From contig JAUZRG010000033.1 of assembly GCA_030950585.1 (NCBI GenBank), forward strand, positions 1-64,000: a DNA stretch of 64,000 nucleotides, given 5' to 3'. Below are positions 19,050 to 29,000 of the stretch, piece by piece. A program made the position numbers and the translations under genes. Position 1 is the stretch's first letter; each line of letters begins with the position of its first letter. The stretch is from Mariprofundaceae bacterium. GTDB lineage: Bacteria; Pseudomonadota; Zetaproteobacteria; Mariprofundales; Mariprofundaceae. Below the pieces are notes generated by a model. That model did not search any database and had not been told where the DNA came from. It saw only the letters and a program-made list of their open reading frames with translations.

Positions 19050-19763
19050 GTGTTATCAAGAAAACAAGTGTTTTTTCGACAATCTATTTTATATTTATTG
19101 ATTACTTTATTACTATACGCACTACTTTTATGGATGAATCATGTGTTGCGTATTCAGTCGTGGGAAATTTATTGCAGTGATAGCGTTGTGGCACAAGCTA
19201 TTGAAGATGAGTTGCAGCAAATAGATTCATTGGACTTTATTCAGGGTACGCCTTTTTTATTGCGTGAAACATTATTGGGTCGTATTCAGGCTTTGCGTGA
19301 TATTAAAATCGTGAGAAGATTACCAGGCTCATTGTATATTGAAGGCGTGGCGCGTGTCCCCGTGGCTTTATGGAAAAAAGGTGCAGATGTCTTGCTAGTG
19401 GATAAAGGTGGTTTTGCTTACCGCCGTCTTTTGCAAGGAGAAAACTTGAGTTTGCCCTTATTGCGTGCGGAAGAAAGTGAATTAATAGGAATTTCAAAAT
19501 TGATTTTAGACCTAAAAAAACAGGCTCCAGATTATTATGAACACTTAAGTGAGTGTCGATATTTGTTTGATGGCAGCTTAAAATTATTTTTCTCGCAAAG
19601 GCAGGCTTGGCTTCTGCCTAGTGGCGAGAAAGCACACCGTCACCTAGCCAAACTGGTAGCTTTATTGCAGAATCGCCGCTGGCGGGATGGAAACTGGAAA
19701 GTGGATGCCCGACAAGAAAACCGTTGGTTTATTCGACAGGCACAATACGGAGGCGTTATCTGA
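19050..19763 (+). CDS. ftsQ: Cell division protein FtsQ
   Basis: A 237-residue bitopic division protein linking early and late divisome parts. A short basic N-terminus is followed by one membrane helix (ILYLLITLLLYALLLW), a POTRA-type region and a beta-domain. I chose GTG 19050, with AAAGGA 6 bases upstream, over an in-frame TTG at 19011 inside ddl. Sequence conservation is low, as usual for FtsQ; the call rests on topology and position between ddl and ftsA. The stop overlaps the ftsA start by one base. Confidence 0.9.
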   Translation: MLSRKQVFFRQSILYLLITLLLYALLLWMNHVLRIQSWEIYCSDSVVAQAIEDELQQIDSLDFIQGTPFLLRETLLGRIQALRDIKIVRRLPGSLYIEGVARVPVALWKKGADVLLVDKGGFAYRRLLQGENLSLPLLRAEESELIGISKLILDLKKQAPDYYEHLSECRYLFDGSLKLFFSQRQAWLLPSGEKAHRHLAKLVALLQNRRWRDGNWKVDARQENRWFIRQAQYGGVI

Positions 19764-20998
19764 TGCCAAAACAGGATCAAATGATTGTAGGGCTGGATAT
19801 TGGCACAAGTAAGATTGCTTGTGTTGTGGCTGAGGTCTCGATGGACGGTCGTTTAGACGTGATCGGTATTGGTACGCATGCTTCACGAGGCCTACGTAAA
19901 GGTGTTGTTGTTGATATTGAAAGCACGGTAGAGTCAATTCGTTTGGCAGTAGAAGAAGCTGAATTGATGGCTGGTGTTGAAATTAAAAAAGTTCATGTTG
20001 GTATTGCGGGTAGCCATATTCGCGGTCATAATACCACAGGTATTATTGCAACACGTCACGGTGAAGTGACTGCGGAAGATGTGCAGCGTGTGATTGAAAA
20101 TGGTAGTGCTATGAAACTGCCAGATGACCGAACTTTCTTACACGTTATGCCTCAAGAATATAGTATTGATGATCAAGATGGGATCCGTGAACCGATTGGT
20201 ATGAGTGGTGTGCGTTTACAAGCTAAAATTCACTTGGTGACAGCCGCTATTTCTTCAGCACATAATATTCGCAAGTGTTGTAAGCGTTGTGGACTTGAAG
20301 TGTCTGAGCTTGTGTTGGAGCAAGTGGCATCAAGTTGTGCTGTGTTGCTACAGGATGAAAAAGATATCGGTGTTGTGTTGGTTGATATTGGTGGTGGAAC
20401 CACTGATATTGCTGTTTTCTTAGATGGCGCCATTCAATATACCTCAGTGATTCCAATTGGTGGTGACCATTTAACCAATGACTTGGTTGTTGGTTTGCGC
20501 ACCTCAGCGCGTGAAGCCGATGAATTAAAAAGAAAACATGGTTCTTGTATGCTCAGTGATGTTGGTGAGCATGAAGAAGTGCAAGTTCCTAGCGTGGGTG
20601 GGCGAGATCCTCGACCGATGCCACGTCATATTATGGCGCAGATTTTACAACCGCGTGTTGAAGAGCTCTTCGATTTAATCACTGAGGAACTTCAGTGTTC
20701 AGGTTACCATGAATTGGTAGCGGCAGGGATCGTTTTGACAGGTGGCTGTAGCCTACTTTCAGGCATGGAAACCTTAGCTGAAGAAACCTTTGATATGCCT
20801 GTTCGCATTGGTACACCACAGAATGTGGGCGGATTGGCCGATGTGGTGAATAGTCCTGCTTATGCGACTGCGGTGGGCTTAATTCAGTACAGTACGGATC
20901 ACCATCCAGTTGCGAATCGAGTTCGTCAACGAGACCCTGTCGTCTCATCTCAGCCGCTATGGCAAAGGATGCGTAATTGGTTTGGCGATGCTTCTTAA
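19763..20998 (+). CDS. ftsA: Cell division protein FtsA
   Basis: A 411-residue actin-fold ATPase that ties FtsZ filaments to the membrane. VGLDIGTSKIACVVAEV is phosphate loop 1, VDIGGGTTDIAVF is phosphate loop 2, and GIVLTGGCSLLSGM is the adenosine motif. The C-terminus ends with a short amphipathic stretch (LWQRMRNWFGD) that fits the membrane-targeting helix. The ATG at 19763 has GGAGG upstream and overlaps the ftsQ stop. A 138-base gap to ftsZ is the longest space in the division block. Confidence 0.97.
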   Translation: MPKQDQMIVGLDIGTSKIACVVAEVSMDGRLDVIGIGTHASRGLRKGVVVDIESTVESIRLAVEEAELMAGVEIKKVHVGIAGSHIRGHNTTGIIATRHGEVTAEDVQRVIENGSAMKLPDDRTFLHVMPQEYSIDDQDGIREPIGMSGVRLQAKIHLVTAAISSAHNIRKCCKRCGLEVSELVLEQVASSCAVLLQDEKDIGVVLVDIGGGTTDIAVFLDGAIQYTSVIPIGGDHLTNDLVVGLRTSAREADELKRKHGSCMLSDVGEHEEVQVPSVGGRDPRPMPRHIMAQILQPRVEELFDLITEELQCSGYHELVAAGIVLTGGCSLLSGMETLAEETFDMPVRIGTPQNVGGLADVVNSPAYATAVGLIQYSTDHHPVANRVRQRDPVVSSQPLWQRMRNWFGDAS

Positions 20999-21085
20999 TA
21001 ATTATAAAATCATTGATTTCTTGTATTTTTTTCGGGACAGCTGTAATTTTGCGCCAGTTTTTAATGATTGGGGATTGTTTGTGGT

Positions 21086-21108
21086 CTATGGAAAGGTCTC
21101 ACCCATAG
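21086..21108 (+). promoter_or_regulatory. Small hairpin in the ftsZ leader
   Basis: CTATGG (21086-21091) and CCATAG (21103-21108) form a 6-bp stem with an 11-base loop, ending 28 bases before the ftsZ ATG. The ftsA-ftsZ gap is the only sizeable gap in the cluster and probably carries an ftsZ promoter or processing site. The stem is short and may be chance. Confidence 0.25.
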
Positions 21109-21136
21109 CTAGTCAGAATTGGATGGAGCTTGGTTC

Positions 21137-22408
21137 ATGAGCACACTATATACACTTGAAGATACAAAAGGTCAGAGTGCGAATATCAAGGTTTTTGGTA
21201 TTGGCGGTGGTGGCGGTAATGCTTTAAACAACATGATTGATCATCAATTGCGTGGTGTTGAGTTTATTGTTGCCAATACAGATGCTCAAGCGATTACACG
21301 TAGTAAAGCGAATGTGAAAGTTCAGCTAGGTACGGAAATTACACGCGGTCTTGGTGCGGGTGCAGATCCTGAAAAGGGTCGTCAAGCCGCAGAAGAAGAA
21401 CGTGAAAATATTCGCGAAATTTTACGTGATACCGATATGGTTTTCATTACTGCTGGCATGGGCGGTGGTACGGGTACTGGTGGCACGCCAGTGATTGCTG
21501 AAGTTGCTCAAGAAATGGGTATCTTAACGGTTGCTGTTGTCACAAAACCTTTTCAGTTTGAAGGGAAAAGACGTATGCGTCAGGCTGAAGAAGGCATTGA
21601 AGCCTTACGCGGTCATGTTGATACTTTAATTATTATACCAAACCAGAAATTAATTAGTGCTGTAGGTAAAAACACCACTATGTTGGATGCTTTTAGACAA
21701 GCGGACGACGTGTTGTTGCAAGCAGTGCGCGGTATTGCGGAACTAATTACCCAAACGGGCTACATTAATGTGGATTTCGCCGATGTGAAAGCTGTGATGA
21801 CTGAAACGCAAGGCATGGCCATGATGGGTTCGGGTGTTTCTAATGGTGAAGGTCGGGCAGTGGATGCGGCTGAGTTAGCGATTAACTCCCCATTATTAGA
21901 TGATGTTGATATTCATGGTGCGCAAGGTTTGTTGGTGAATGTCACGGGTAGTGAAGACATGACGCTGATGGAATATGATGAAGCGATCTGTATTATCCAA
22001 GACATGGCTGATGAAGATGCCAATATAATTTGTGGCATGGTTTACGATGAAGATTGTGGTGATGAAATTCGTGTAACTGTGGTGGCTACTGGATTAAACC
22101 AAGCTAAAGAGCAAGCTTTGTTAAAGAAAAAGCTTGCGAAAGCAGTGCCTGTTGTGACCGCACCTGAAGAAGTGATACCGACTTATGAAGAGCCTGTCAA
22201 ACCAGCTTGTGAACAGCCTATGCAAAAAGTGCAAACACCTGCTGTTGAGCCTGTGCATGCAGCTTTAAAAGAAAGTTCACCTTTAGCTGAATCAAAAAAA
22301 GACTCAAAACAGCGTTCGGACTCAAAACAAGTTTATAATCGCGATGGTGGTTATAATGAAGGTGTTTTGCAGGTGCCGACATGGTTGCGTCGTCAATCAA
22401 AACCATAG
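21137..22408 (+). CDS. ftsZ: Cell division GTPase FtsZ
   Basis: A 423-residue tubulin homologue that forms the Z ring. FGIGGGGGNALNNMI starts the GTPase core, the tubulin signature GGGTGTGGTPV binds GTP phosphates, and NVDFADVKAVM is the T7/synergy region. A long disordered linker rich in Glu, Pro, Lys and Ser leads to the C-terminal peptide VPTWLRRQ, which binds FtsA and other tethers. I chose ATG 21137 with GGAG 8 bases upstream; an upstream in-frame TTG (21119) is less likely. Confidence 0.98.
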   Translation: MSTLYTLEDTKGQSANIKVFGIGGGGGNALNNMIDHQLRGVEFIVANTDAQAITRSKANVKVQLGTEITRGLGAGADPEKGRQAAEEERENIREILRDTDMVFITAGMGGGTGTGGTPVIAEVAQEMGILTVAVVTKPFQFEGKRRMRQAEEGIEALRGHVDTLIIIPNQKLISAVGKNTTMLDAFRQADDVLLQAVRGIAELITQTGYINVDFADVKAVMTETQGMAMMGSGVSNGEGRAVDAAELAINSPLLDDVDIHGAQGLLVNVTGSEDMTLMEYDEAICIIQDMADEDANIICGMVYDEDCGDEIRVTVVATGLNQAKEQALLKKKLAKAVPVVTAPEEVIPTYEEPVKPACEQPMQKVQTPAVEPVHAALKESSPLAESKKDSKQRSDSKQVYNRDGGYNEGVLQVPTWLRRQSKP

Positions 22409-22454
22409 TATTTTTTAGTATTTCTTTTATTTTGAGCCAAACTGGGAGCCATGA

Positions 22455-23366
22455 ATGATTGCACAAAGAACGTTAGAGCATGCGATTCGTTGTAGTGGCA
22501 TCGGTTTGCACTCAGGTAAAAAAGTTGACTTGGTTTTAAAGCCCGCGCCTGTGGATAGTGGTATTACTCTTTTTAATACAGCTGTTGCGCCAGATGTGGC
22601 TATACCTGCACATGCTGATTACGTCGTGGATACAAGGCTTTGCACAACTTTAGGTCTTGGCGATGTGCGTATTGGCACGGTGGAACATTTATTGTCTGCA
22701 CTGGTTGGCATGGGTGTGGATAATGCTGATGTTGAAGTGGGTGGTTCTGAAGTCCCTGTGATGGATGGTTCCGCAGCTCCTTTTGTGTTTCTTATTCAAT
22801 GTGCGGGTATAAAAGAACAGAGTAAATCACGTCAAGTGATGAAAATACTTAAAAAAATAACCGTGAAAGACGGTGATAAAATTTGTTCTATCTCTCCAGC
22901 AAATACATTTAAAGTCAGTTATGCACTCGATTACAATCATCCTTTGTTGCGCCAAAGAAAGGTATGCATTGATTTTTCAACACAAGCGTATTCCAGAGAA
23001 ATTAGTCGGGCTCGAACATTTGGTTTTATGCATGAAATAGAAGCCCTGCAAAAGGCTGGATTGGCTTTGGGCGGCTCACTTGAAAATGCAGTGGTGCTGG
23101 ATGCAACACGCGTGATGAATGAAAATGGTCTTCGTTATCGTGATGAGTGCGCACGTCATAAAATTTTAGATACAGTCGGTGATTTGTTTTTAAGTGGTTA
23201 TCCTATGTTAGGTGCCTTTGAAGGCGAGAAAACAGGGCATGCCATGAATTACGCATTGGTGAAAGCTGTTCTGGAAGATCCTGAAGCTTGGCATCTTGAA
23301 AGCATGAATCACGTTTTATCAACAAATAGTGATACGGATTATGATCAAGTCTTTGCCGCAACTTGA
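22455..23366 (+). CDS. lpxC: UDP-3-O-acyl-N-acetylglucosamine deacetylase LpxC
   Basis: A 303-residue Zn-dependent deacetylase, the committed step of lipid A synthesis. Motifs: SGIGLHSGKKV, the Zn His in GTVEHLLSAL, MDGSAAPFV, the SRARTFGF region, and DECARHKILDTVGDLFLSG with further Zn ligands; a late His is in GEKTGHAMNYAL. GGGAG precedes the ATG. It is the last gene of the division block, as in E. coli, and a terminator follows its stop. Confidence 0.97.
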   Translation: MIAQRTLEHAIRCSGIGLHSGKKVDLVLKPAPVDSGITLFNTAVAPDVAIPAHADYVVDTRLCTTLGLGDVRIGTVEHLLSALVGMGVDNADVEVGGSEVPVMDGSAAPFVFLIQCAGIKEQSKSRQVMKILKKITVKDGDKICSISPANTFKVSYALDYNHPLLRQRKVCIDFSTQAYSREISRARTFGFMHEIEALQKAGLALGGSLENAVVLDATRVMNENGLRYRDECARHKILDTVGDLFLSGYPMLGAFEGEKTGHAMNYALVKAVLEDPEAWHLESMNHVLSTNSDTDYDQVFAAT

Positions 23367-23370
23367 GTTG

Positions 23371-23391
23371 CAACAAAGACTTTGTTTTTTT
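23371..23391. terminator. Terminator between lpxC and the DksA-like gene
   Basis: AACAAAG and CTTTGTT form an inverted repeat directly after the lpxC stop, followed by a run of seven T. It would end plus-strand transcription of the division block. It also lies at the 3' end of the convergent DksA-like gene. Confidence 0.65.
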
Positions 23392-23758
23392 AGATATGTG
23401 TTCTTTCTTCCTGTTCTTGGGTTGTTTTACATTCAATACAAAGTGTGGTGACAAGTCGTGCTACTAAGCGTTTAAAGCCAATATCACCACCGCATCCATC
23501 GCAAAATCCAAAGTTATGATCTTTGATACGTTCAATAGCTTGATCAATTTTTCTAATTAACTTTCTTTCTCTATCATGAATTCTTAACTCGAAGTTACGA
23601 TCCACTTCTGCACTTGCTTGATCATTGGGATCAGGGAAGTTTAGCGGGTTATCTTCATGCATGGCATGAAAGTTTTGTTGAAGCGTATCGTCTAAGTCTT
23701 GACGCCACTTGATTAATTTTTGATGGAATTCATGAAGTTCATTTTGATTTAGAGGCAT
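23390..23758 (-). CDS. DksA/TraR-family zinc-finger protein
   Basis: A 122-residue protein of DksA layout: a helical hairpin rich in charged residues, then a C4 zinc finger (CDGC and CIEC, 20 residues apart) and a helical end. DksA-like proteins enter the RNA polymerase secondary channel and work with ppGpp on rRNA and biosynthetic promoters. The coiled-coil tip shows NDQASAEVD, close to the DxxDxA-type tip but not identical. I chose ATG 23758, with AAAGGATAGG upstream, over an ATG eight codons earlier. It is shorter than E. coli DksA (151 residues), so it may be a paralogue. Confidence 0.85.
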   Translation of the reverse strand: MPLNQNELHEFHQKLIKWRQDLDDTLQQNFHAMHEDNPLNFPDPNDQASAEVDRNFELRIHDRERKLIRKIDQAIERIKDHNFGFCDGCGGDIGFKRLVARLVTTLCIECKTTQEQEERTHI

Positions 23759-23928
23759 GGGGTGACCTATCCTTTTCATCACTTGGATTAAAAAAAGATT
23801 GGCATGATAGGGCTGGTATTATGAATTGTCTATTAATTAGCACTTCAGAATGGTTGTTTTTTTGAGGTATTGGCTTTTAATAATTGTTCATTTTAAGTTA
23901 ATTTAAGCTTTGCAACACTGGGCGTGTG

Positions 23929-23940
23929 CACAAGCTTGTG
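23929..23940. repeat. 12-bp perfect palindrome upstream of the TolC-like gene
   Basis: CACAAGCTTGTG lies in the 325-base space between the divergent DksA-like and TolC-like genes. It could be a dimeric regulator's operator. I see no other clear feature in this gap apart from AT-rich stretches. Confidence 0.25.
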
Positions 23941-24083
23941 TCTTGTGAAAAGGATCAGCAGGTTATGGTGACTGTTTCTAGCCTTTTAGCAGAACAATAA
24001 CTTGCATTGTTTTATGGGCACTGCAACAATCGCACCGTTGCGAATAAATTATTTAGCCAACTTGCCTGCAGATAGGAGAAGCC

Positions 24084-25976
24084 ATGCGAAAACCATACTT
24101 GTTATTTATATTGATACTGCCACTCATCTTTAGTGGTTGTGTTGGAAAGAAAGTAGCTTTTGATCAAAATGAGGCACGCGAAAACAACGTGCGTTCGGAT
24201 ATGGCAGCGATTGGCAATCAAGCATGGCATCAACAGTTAAACGTACCTTTGTCGTTAGAGCAGATGATGGGTCTTGCCAAAAAACATAACCTTGAATATT
24301 TAATCAAAGAATTAGAAGCGGAACAAGCAGATCACGAGTTAGCAGCTGTTAAATTAGCTTCTTTGCCAAAAGCAAAAGTGGATGTGAATACCAATTACGA
24401 TACGACTGATGGCTTTGCCTTTAATAAGAATCAAGCAACAGGCACAAAGAGTGCAACAGCGGCCACATCATCGCAAAAGTTTGGTGGAACAGCCAATATT
24501 TCGTTGCAATGGAGTGTTTTAGATTACGGTATTTCTTATTATCGTGCCAAGCAAAAAGTTTATGCCCGTGCAATTGTTGATGAACGTCAACGCCGTGCTT
24601 TGCATAAATTGGCGATGAATTTAGTGCAAGATTATATGCGTGTTTCTGTGGCAGACGCGGGCTTGAAATTAGCCAAAATTGCTTTGGATGACTTAAAAGA
24701 TGCAAGTCGCCGCATGGAAAAATTATCTAAAATTAATGAAATCGATGAATACAACGCGCTACAATACAAGAGCAAACAAATTGCACTTGAAAATGCAAAA
24801 GAAGCACTTAGAGAAGAAAAAGATGCATCAATGCTGCGCTTAGCGCAAACTATAGGTGTGACACCAGGTACCAGTTTTCGTGTACAAATGCCTGACTTCT
24901 CAGACAGCATGATGCCAAGTGTGTTTGATGTTGATACTTTGGTTGAAGAAGCGCTTCGCCGCCGCCCTGAATTGTTTGAAGCTGATTTACAAGAACGAAT
25001 CACGCTTGAAGAAGTGAAAGCCATCGGTCTACAACGTTGGCCAAACTTTGCAGGTATTCTTGGTTTGAACTTTAACTCCAATAAATTTTTATATGCCAAT
25101 AGCTGGGCCAATATTGGTTCTGCTTTGTCATGGGATTTGTTGTCTATTCCTCGTTTGAATCAAGAGAAATCAGCCAAAGAAGTCAGAGCAAAGGTTCAGG
25201 TCAGAGAACGTCAATTACTTGCTTTGGGTGTGATGGCAGAAGTTCATTTAGCCAATGCTGATTACCAATTGAAGGGTGAGCGTTACCGTCGTATGAAGGA
25301 TGAGCTTAAGTTGCATCGCGCGCTTTTAAGCTTAGCCAGAACACGTGCACGTGCAGGTAAGCTGAGTAATGTTGATTTAATCGCCCATGAAGCTTCAGCG
25401 ATTGAAAAATCAATACAATTGGCACGTTCTTATGCTGATTGGGTGGAAGCGTTACAAAAGATTTACTATGCTACTCAAAAAGAAACACCTTCAATGGATA
25501 ACTTAACAGCCATGCCTGTTTTAGCCTCTATTGGCTATCGCAATCAACCTGTTTCTTTGCAAAAAGTGTCAACGACGAAAGATGCTAAAGTAGCAGTAGC
25601 TGCACCTAAAGAAGAAGTTGCTGTTGTGAAAGCAATTACACCGCCTGTTGTGAAAGCAAAACCAGTAGCCGTGGCTGCATGGAAAGAAGTGAAGCCTGTG
25701 GCGGTTCAGCCACGTTTGCGTGCATCTAAGCCTAAGGGCGCGAAGATGCTTTATCATGTCTATTTGCCTAAGCCTCGTGATATGTCGAATGAGTTTGTGA
25801 AAGGTCAGTTAAGCTGGTTGCGTAAAAATGGTTTCCCTGATGCTTATTTGAAACGCAGAGGCAATGGATCACGTATTATGATCGGTGTGTTTTCACAAAA
25901 ACATCGGGCTGATGAAATCGTTTATTTATTACAACGTGAAAATTTGCACGCACGCATTGATCCTGTTCGCATATAA
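24084..25976 (+). CDS. TolC-like outer-membrane efflux lipoprotein with C-terminal SPOR-like domain
   Basis: A 630-residue lipoprotein with lipobox FSGC (Cys 19). Residues of about 55-470 form the two helical-hairpin repeats of an outer-membrane efflux protein (PLSLEQMMGLAKKHNLEYLI start, long coiled coils, RRPELFEADLQERI). A Lys/Ala/Val/Pro-rich linker (about 475-550) leads to a roughly 78-residue SPOR-like end (YHVYLPKPRD ... GSRIMIGVFSQKHRADEI), a fold that binds denuded septal glycan. TolC proteins usually lack such a domain. AGGAGA precedes the start. It sits just before the giant Ig-repeat gene, and no ABC transporter or membrane fusion protein is nearby. Export of the neighbour is a reasonable guess, not shown. 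Confidence 0.85.
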   Translation: MRKPYLLFILILPLIFSGCVGKKVAFDQNEARENNVRSDMAAIGNQAWHQQLNVPLSLEQMMGLAKKHNLEYLIKELEAEQADHELAAVKLASLPKAKVDVNTNYDTTDGFAFNKNQATGTKSATAATSSQKFGGTANISLQWSVLDYGISYYRAKQKVYARAIVDERQRRALHKLAMNLVQDYMRVSVADAGLKLAKIALDDLKDASRRMEKLSKINEIDEYNALQYKSKQIALENAKEALREEKDASMLRLAQTIGVTPGTSFRVQMPDFSDSMMPSVFDVDTLVEEALRRRPELFEADLQERITLEEVKAIGLQRWPNFAGILGLNFNSNKFLYANSWANIGSALSWDLLSIPRLNQEKSAKEVRAKVQVRERQLLALGVMAEVHLANADYQLKGERYRRMKDELKLHRALLSLARTRARAGKLSNVDLIAHEASAIEKSIQLARSYADWVEALQKIYYATQKETPSMDNLTAMPVLASIGYRNQPVSLQKVSTTKDAKVAVAAPKEEVAVVKAITPPVVKAKPVAVAAWKEVKPVAVQPRLRASKPKGAKMLYHVYLPKPRDMSNEFVKGQLSWLRKNGFPDAYLKRRGNGSRIMIGVFSQKHRADEIVYLLQRENLHARIDPVRI

Positions 25977-26055
25977 TTCGCGATTCATTTAATTTTTGCC
26001 AAAATGTTCTTATGCCATCACTTTAACGTGGTGGCTGTTTAAGAGGTAAGGTCAC

Positions 26056-29000
26056 ATGGCTATTACAAAAAAAACAATCAAGGAAGTATGGCAACGGCTG
26101 AGTAAGTCAGAGCCTATTGCCAAAGCGCCGTTGCTTTCTATCATGCCTTTGGAAGATCGCATCGTGCTTGATGGTGGTTTAGTTGGAGAGGCCTTAAGTA
26201 TCGGTCTGGATGCACCATCGCCAACTGCTTTAAGAAATGTTGCCTTGATTGCATCGGATGCACCTGATATTCAAGGTATCACAGCTGCTTTTGCGGCTAG
26301 CAATACCCAAGTGATTGTAATTGATGCTCAGGCAAGCCAAGCCGATATTTTAAACCAATTGACTCAGTTGAGTGCCGATGCTCGTGCGCCGATTGCCTCG
26401 ATTTCTCTTTTTTCTCATGCGCGTTCAGGTAGTTTCCAATTGGGTCAAACGGCCGTGTCTGGTGATAATGTCGGTGACCTTGCTAATATATGGCAGGCCA
26501 TTGATGCTGCCTTAGTTGATGGTGGAAACTTCAATTTATATGGCTGTAACCTTGCTGCTGATGGCAACGGACAACAACTTATTAATGATATTGCAAGCCA
26601 AACCAATGCACAGGTTTATGGCTCCAATGATATTTCAGGTCAAAGTGGTGACTGGGTTTTAGAAATTAGTTCGCAAGGTGCTCAGGCGTTTGATGTTGCG
26701 AATACCGTGGTTGATGAAGCTTTGTTGAGTCAGGTGCAGGGCGATTTGTTATTTACGGTCACCACTGTTGGTGCTGATACCGCAGCTCCTTTTATCACCA
26801 AAGACGTGCGGCCAACCTTTCAGGGTGGTGCATCTATTGGTGCACAAATGACCATGAGTATTAGCAATGGCGCAGGTGCAGTTGTGCAAACAGGATCAAC
26901 TTTTGGGGGTGGTGGTGGTACTTGGAGTTGGAATGCACCCGCTAATCTAGTGGATGGTAATTATACCTTAACCATTGCCGATGCCAATAATACGGCTCTT
27001 GCACCTATTGCTGTGGCCTTTAGCGTGGATACTGTGGCACCAGCCCTTGTGTATAGCACTCCAGCTTCAACAGGCTTAACCTCTCCAACGATCACAGGCA
27101 CGGTGACAGACCCTGCCAGTGTCGTGACTGTAACGATTAGTGTGACGGGTGGTACATCGCAGGTACTGACGGCTGCTGTTGATGCTGTGGGTAATTGGGC
27201 AACTACACCTGTAACACCTCTGGTTGCTGGTACAGTTTATAGTGTCAGTGTGACGGCACATGATGCAGCAGGAAATGCTGATCAAAATAATATTTCCCTT
27301 AGGCCTTTAGCGGTTACGTTGCCTGCAACACCGCATACTTTAACAGCCATTGGTGCAACCAATACAGCTGTGGCAAATGGCACAGGTGATAGTCGTTTCT
27401 CCATTAAGCTGGATGTGGTGAATAACCTCGGTGCGACAGTACAATCAGTGGTAACACCTATAAGCACCAATGTTTTGGGTGCAAGTGTGTGGTCTCATAA
27501 TTTTCAGGGTCTTGGTGATGGCGTATATACGGTGAGCGCCACACAAGTTGATTCCAATAACCCTGCAACCGTGATGAATATTGCTTTGAGCACGGCTATG
27601 ACGCTTGACCGCACTGCTCTTGCGCCTGCATTAGTGAGTGTTACGGGAGCCACAGTCATTGGTGGCCAAAACTATATTAACAATATAACACCGAGCTTGG
27701 TGGGTGGCATTGGTAGCGTAGAGGCTGGCGCCACGATTAGCCTTACAGAGACAACAGCAGGGATTGCAGCAACGACCATACCAGCAGTAACTGCGCTTGC
27801 AAATGGGTCTTGGAGCCTTGTCTTTCCGACGTTGAGCAATGGTCAGCATACCTTTGCGGTGAATCAAACCGATGTCTTGGGTAATAGTTCTCAGTCAACG
27901 ATTATTACATTTACTGTGGATACGGCCGTTACAGGTTTAAGTATTGCACCAACAGCTACATCGGCTGTAAGTTTTCCAACTATTTCAGGTACAGCTGAAC
28001 CCTCAGCTGATCCAGCCACAGTGCCCCATACTGTTTCGGTGACGGTTTCATCAGGTGTGAATGCCATTGTTGTCATCAATAATGTCGCTGTGGATGCAGC
28101 TGGTAACTGGAGCGTTGCCGTACCACGCACGAATCCTCTCACAGCCGCTGCTATTCAGCCTTTAAATGGTGTATACACGGTGACGGTCAACCAGACGGAT
28201 GCTTTGAGCAATATTGCCATCCCTGTAACGCAAAGTTTAACGGTGAATACGTTGGTGGCACAACCAAGTATCAGCTTAGCTGCGACGGTCGCAAATCCAG
28301 CCTTGGTTCAAACGCCTGTGTTATTAAATGGCGTGGGTATTAATGGTGCCACGATTCAAGTGACAGCAACGAATATGGCCACGTTGGTACAAACGATTTT
28401 AACGACAACACCTATCGTGACCAATGGTCTTTGGTCTTTAACCAATACTGGCTTGGTGGCTGCAAATCTTGTGGATGGAAATTATAGCTTTTCAGTCGTT
28501 CAAATCGTTGATGTGGCTGCTAGCCCAGCATCAACGGTGTTTGGCACATCTGCTGCAATCAATAGCTTGCAAAATTTACAAATAGATACCGTTGTTGTTG
28601 CACCTGTGATTGCAACGATTAATGGTGCAGGCGTTGTTGGTGCAGCTCACGGAACGAATCTCAATACTTTATCAGCTGTTGTTGGCGTTGAAGCCAATGC
28701 CAGTGCAAATATTGTATTAACGGATTCTTTGGGTGCGATTGTTGATCAAAGAACGCTTACTGCGTTACCGGCAACGCCCACAAACATCACTTATACTGCA
28801 CCACAAAATATTGTGGATGGTCTTTATACGCTTACCGTGACACAAACAGATGCAGCGAGTAATCAAAGTATTGCAAGTGCTATTGCTTTGACTGTAGATA
28901 CGGTGGCGTTGGCTCCTGTAGTCAATGCCATTGAAACGAGTACGACAGCTGTGTTTGTCGATTTGGCAACAGGTGTTAAATATGTCAATGCCACGACAGG

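Noticed and set aside
24632-25111. 159-codon minus-strand frame inside the TolC-like gene
   Set aside because: Low-complexity Ser/Ala-rich product opposite clear helical coding sequence; no ribosome site.
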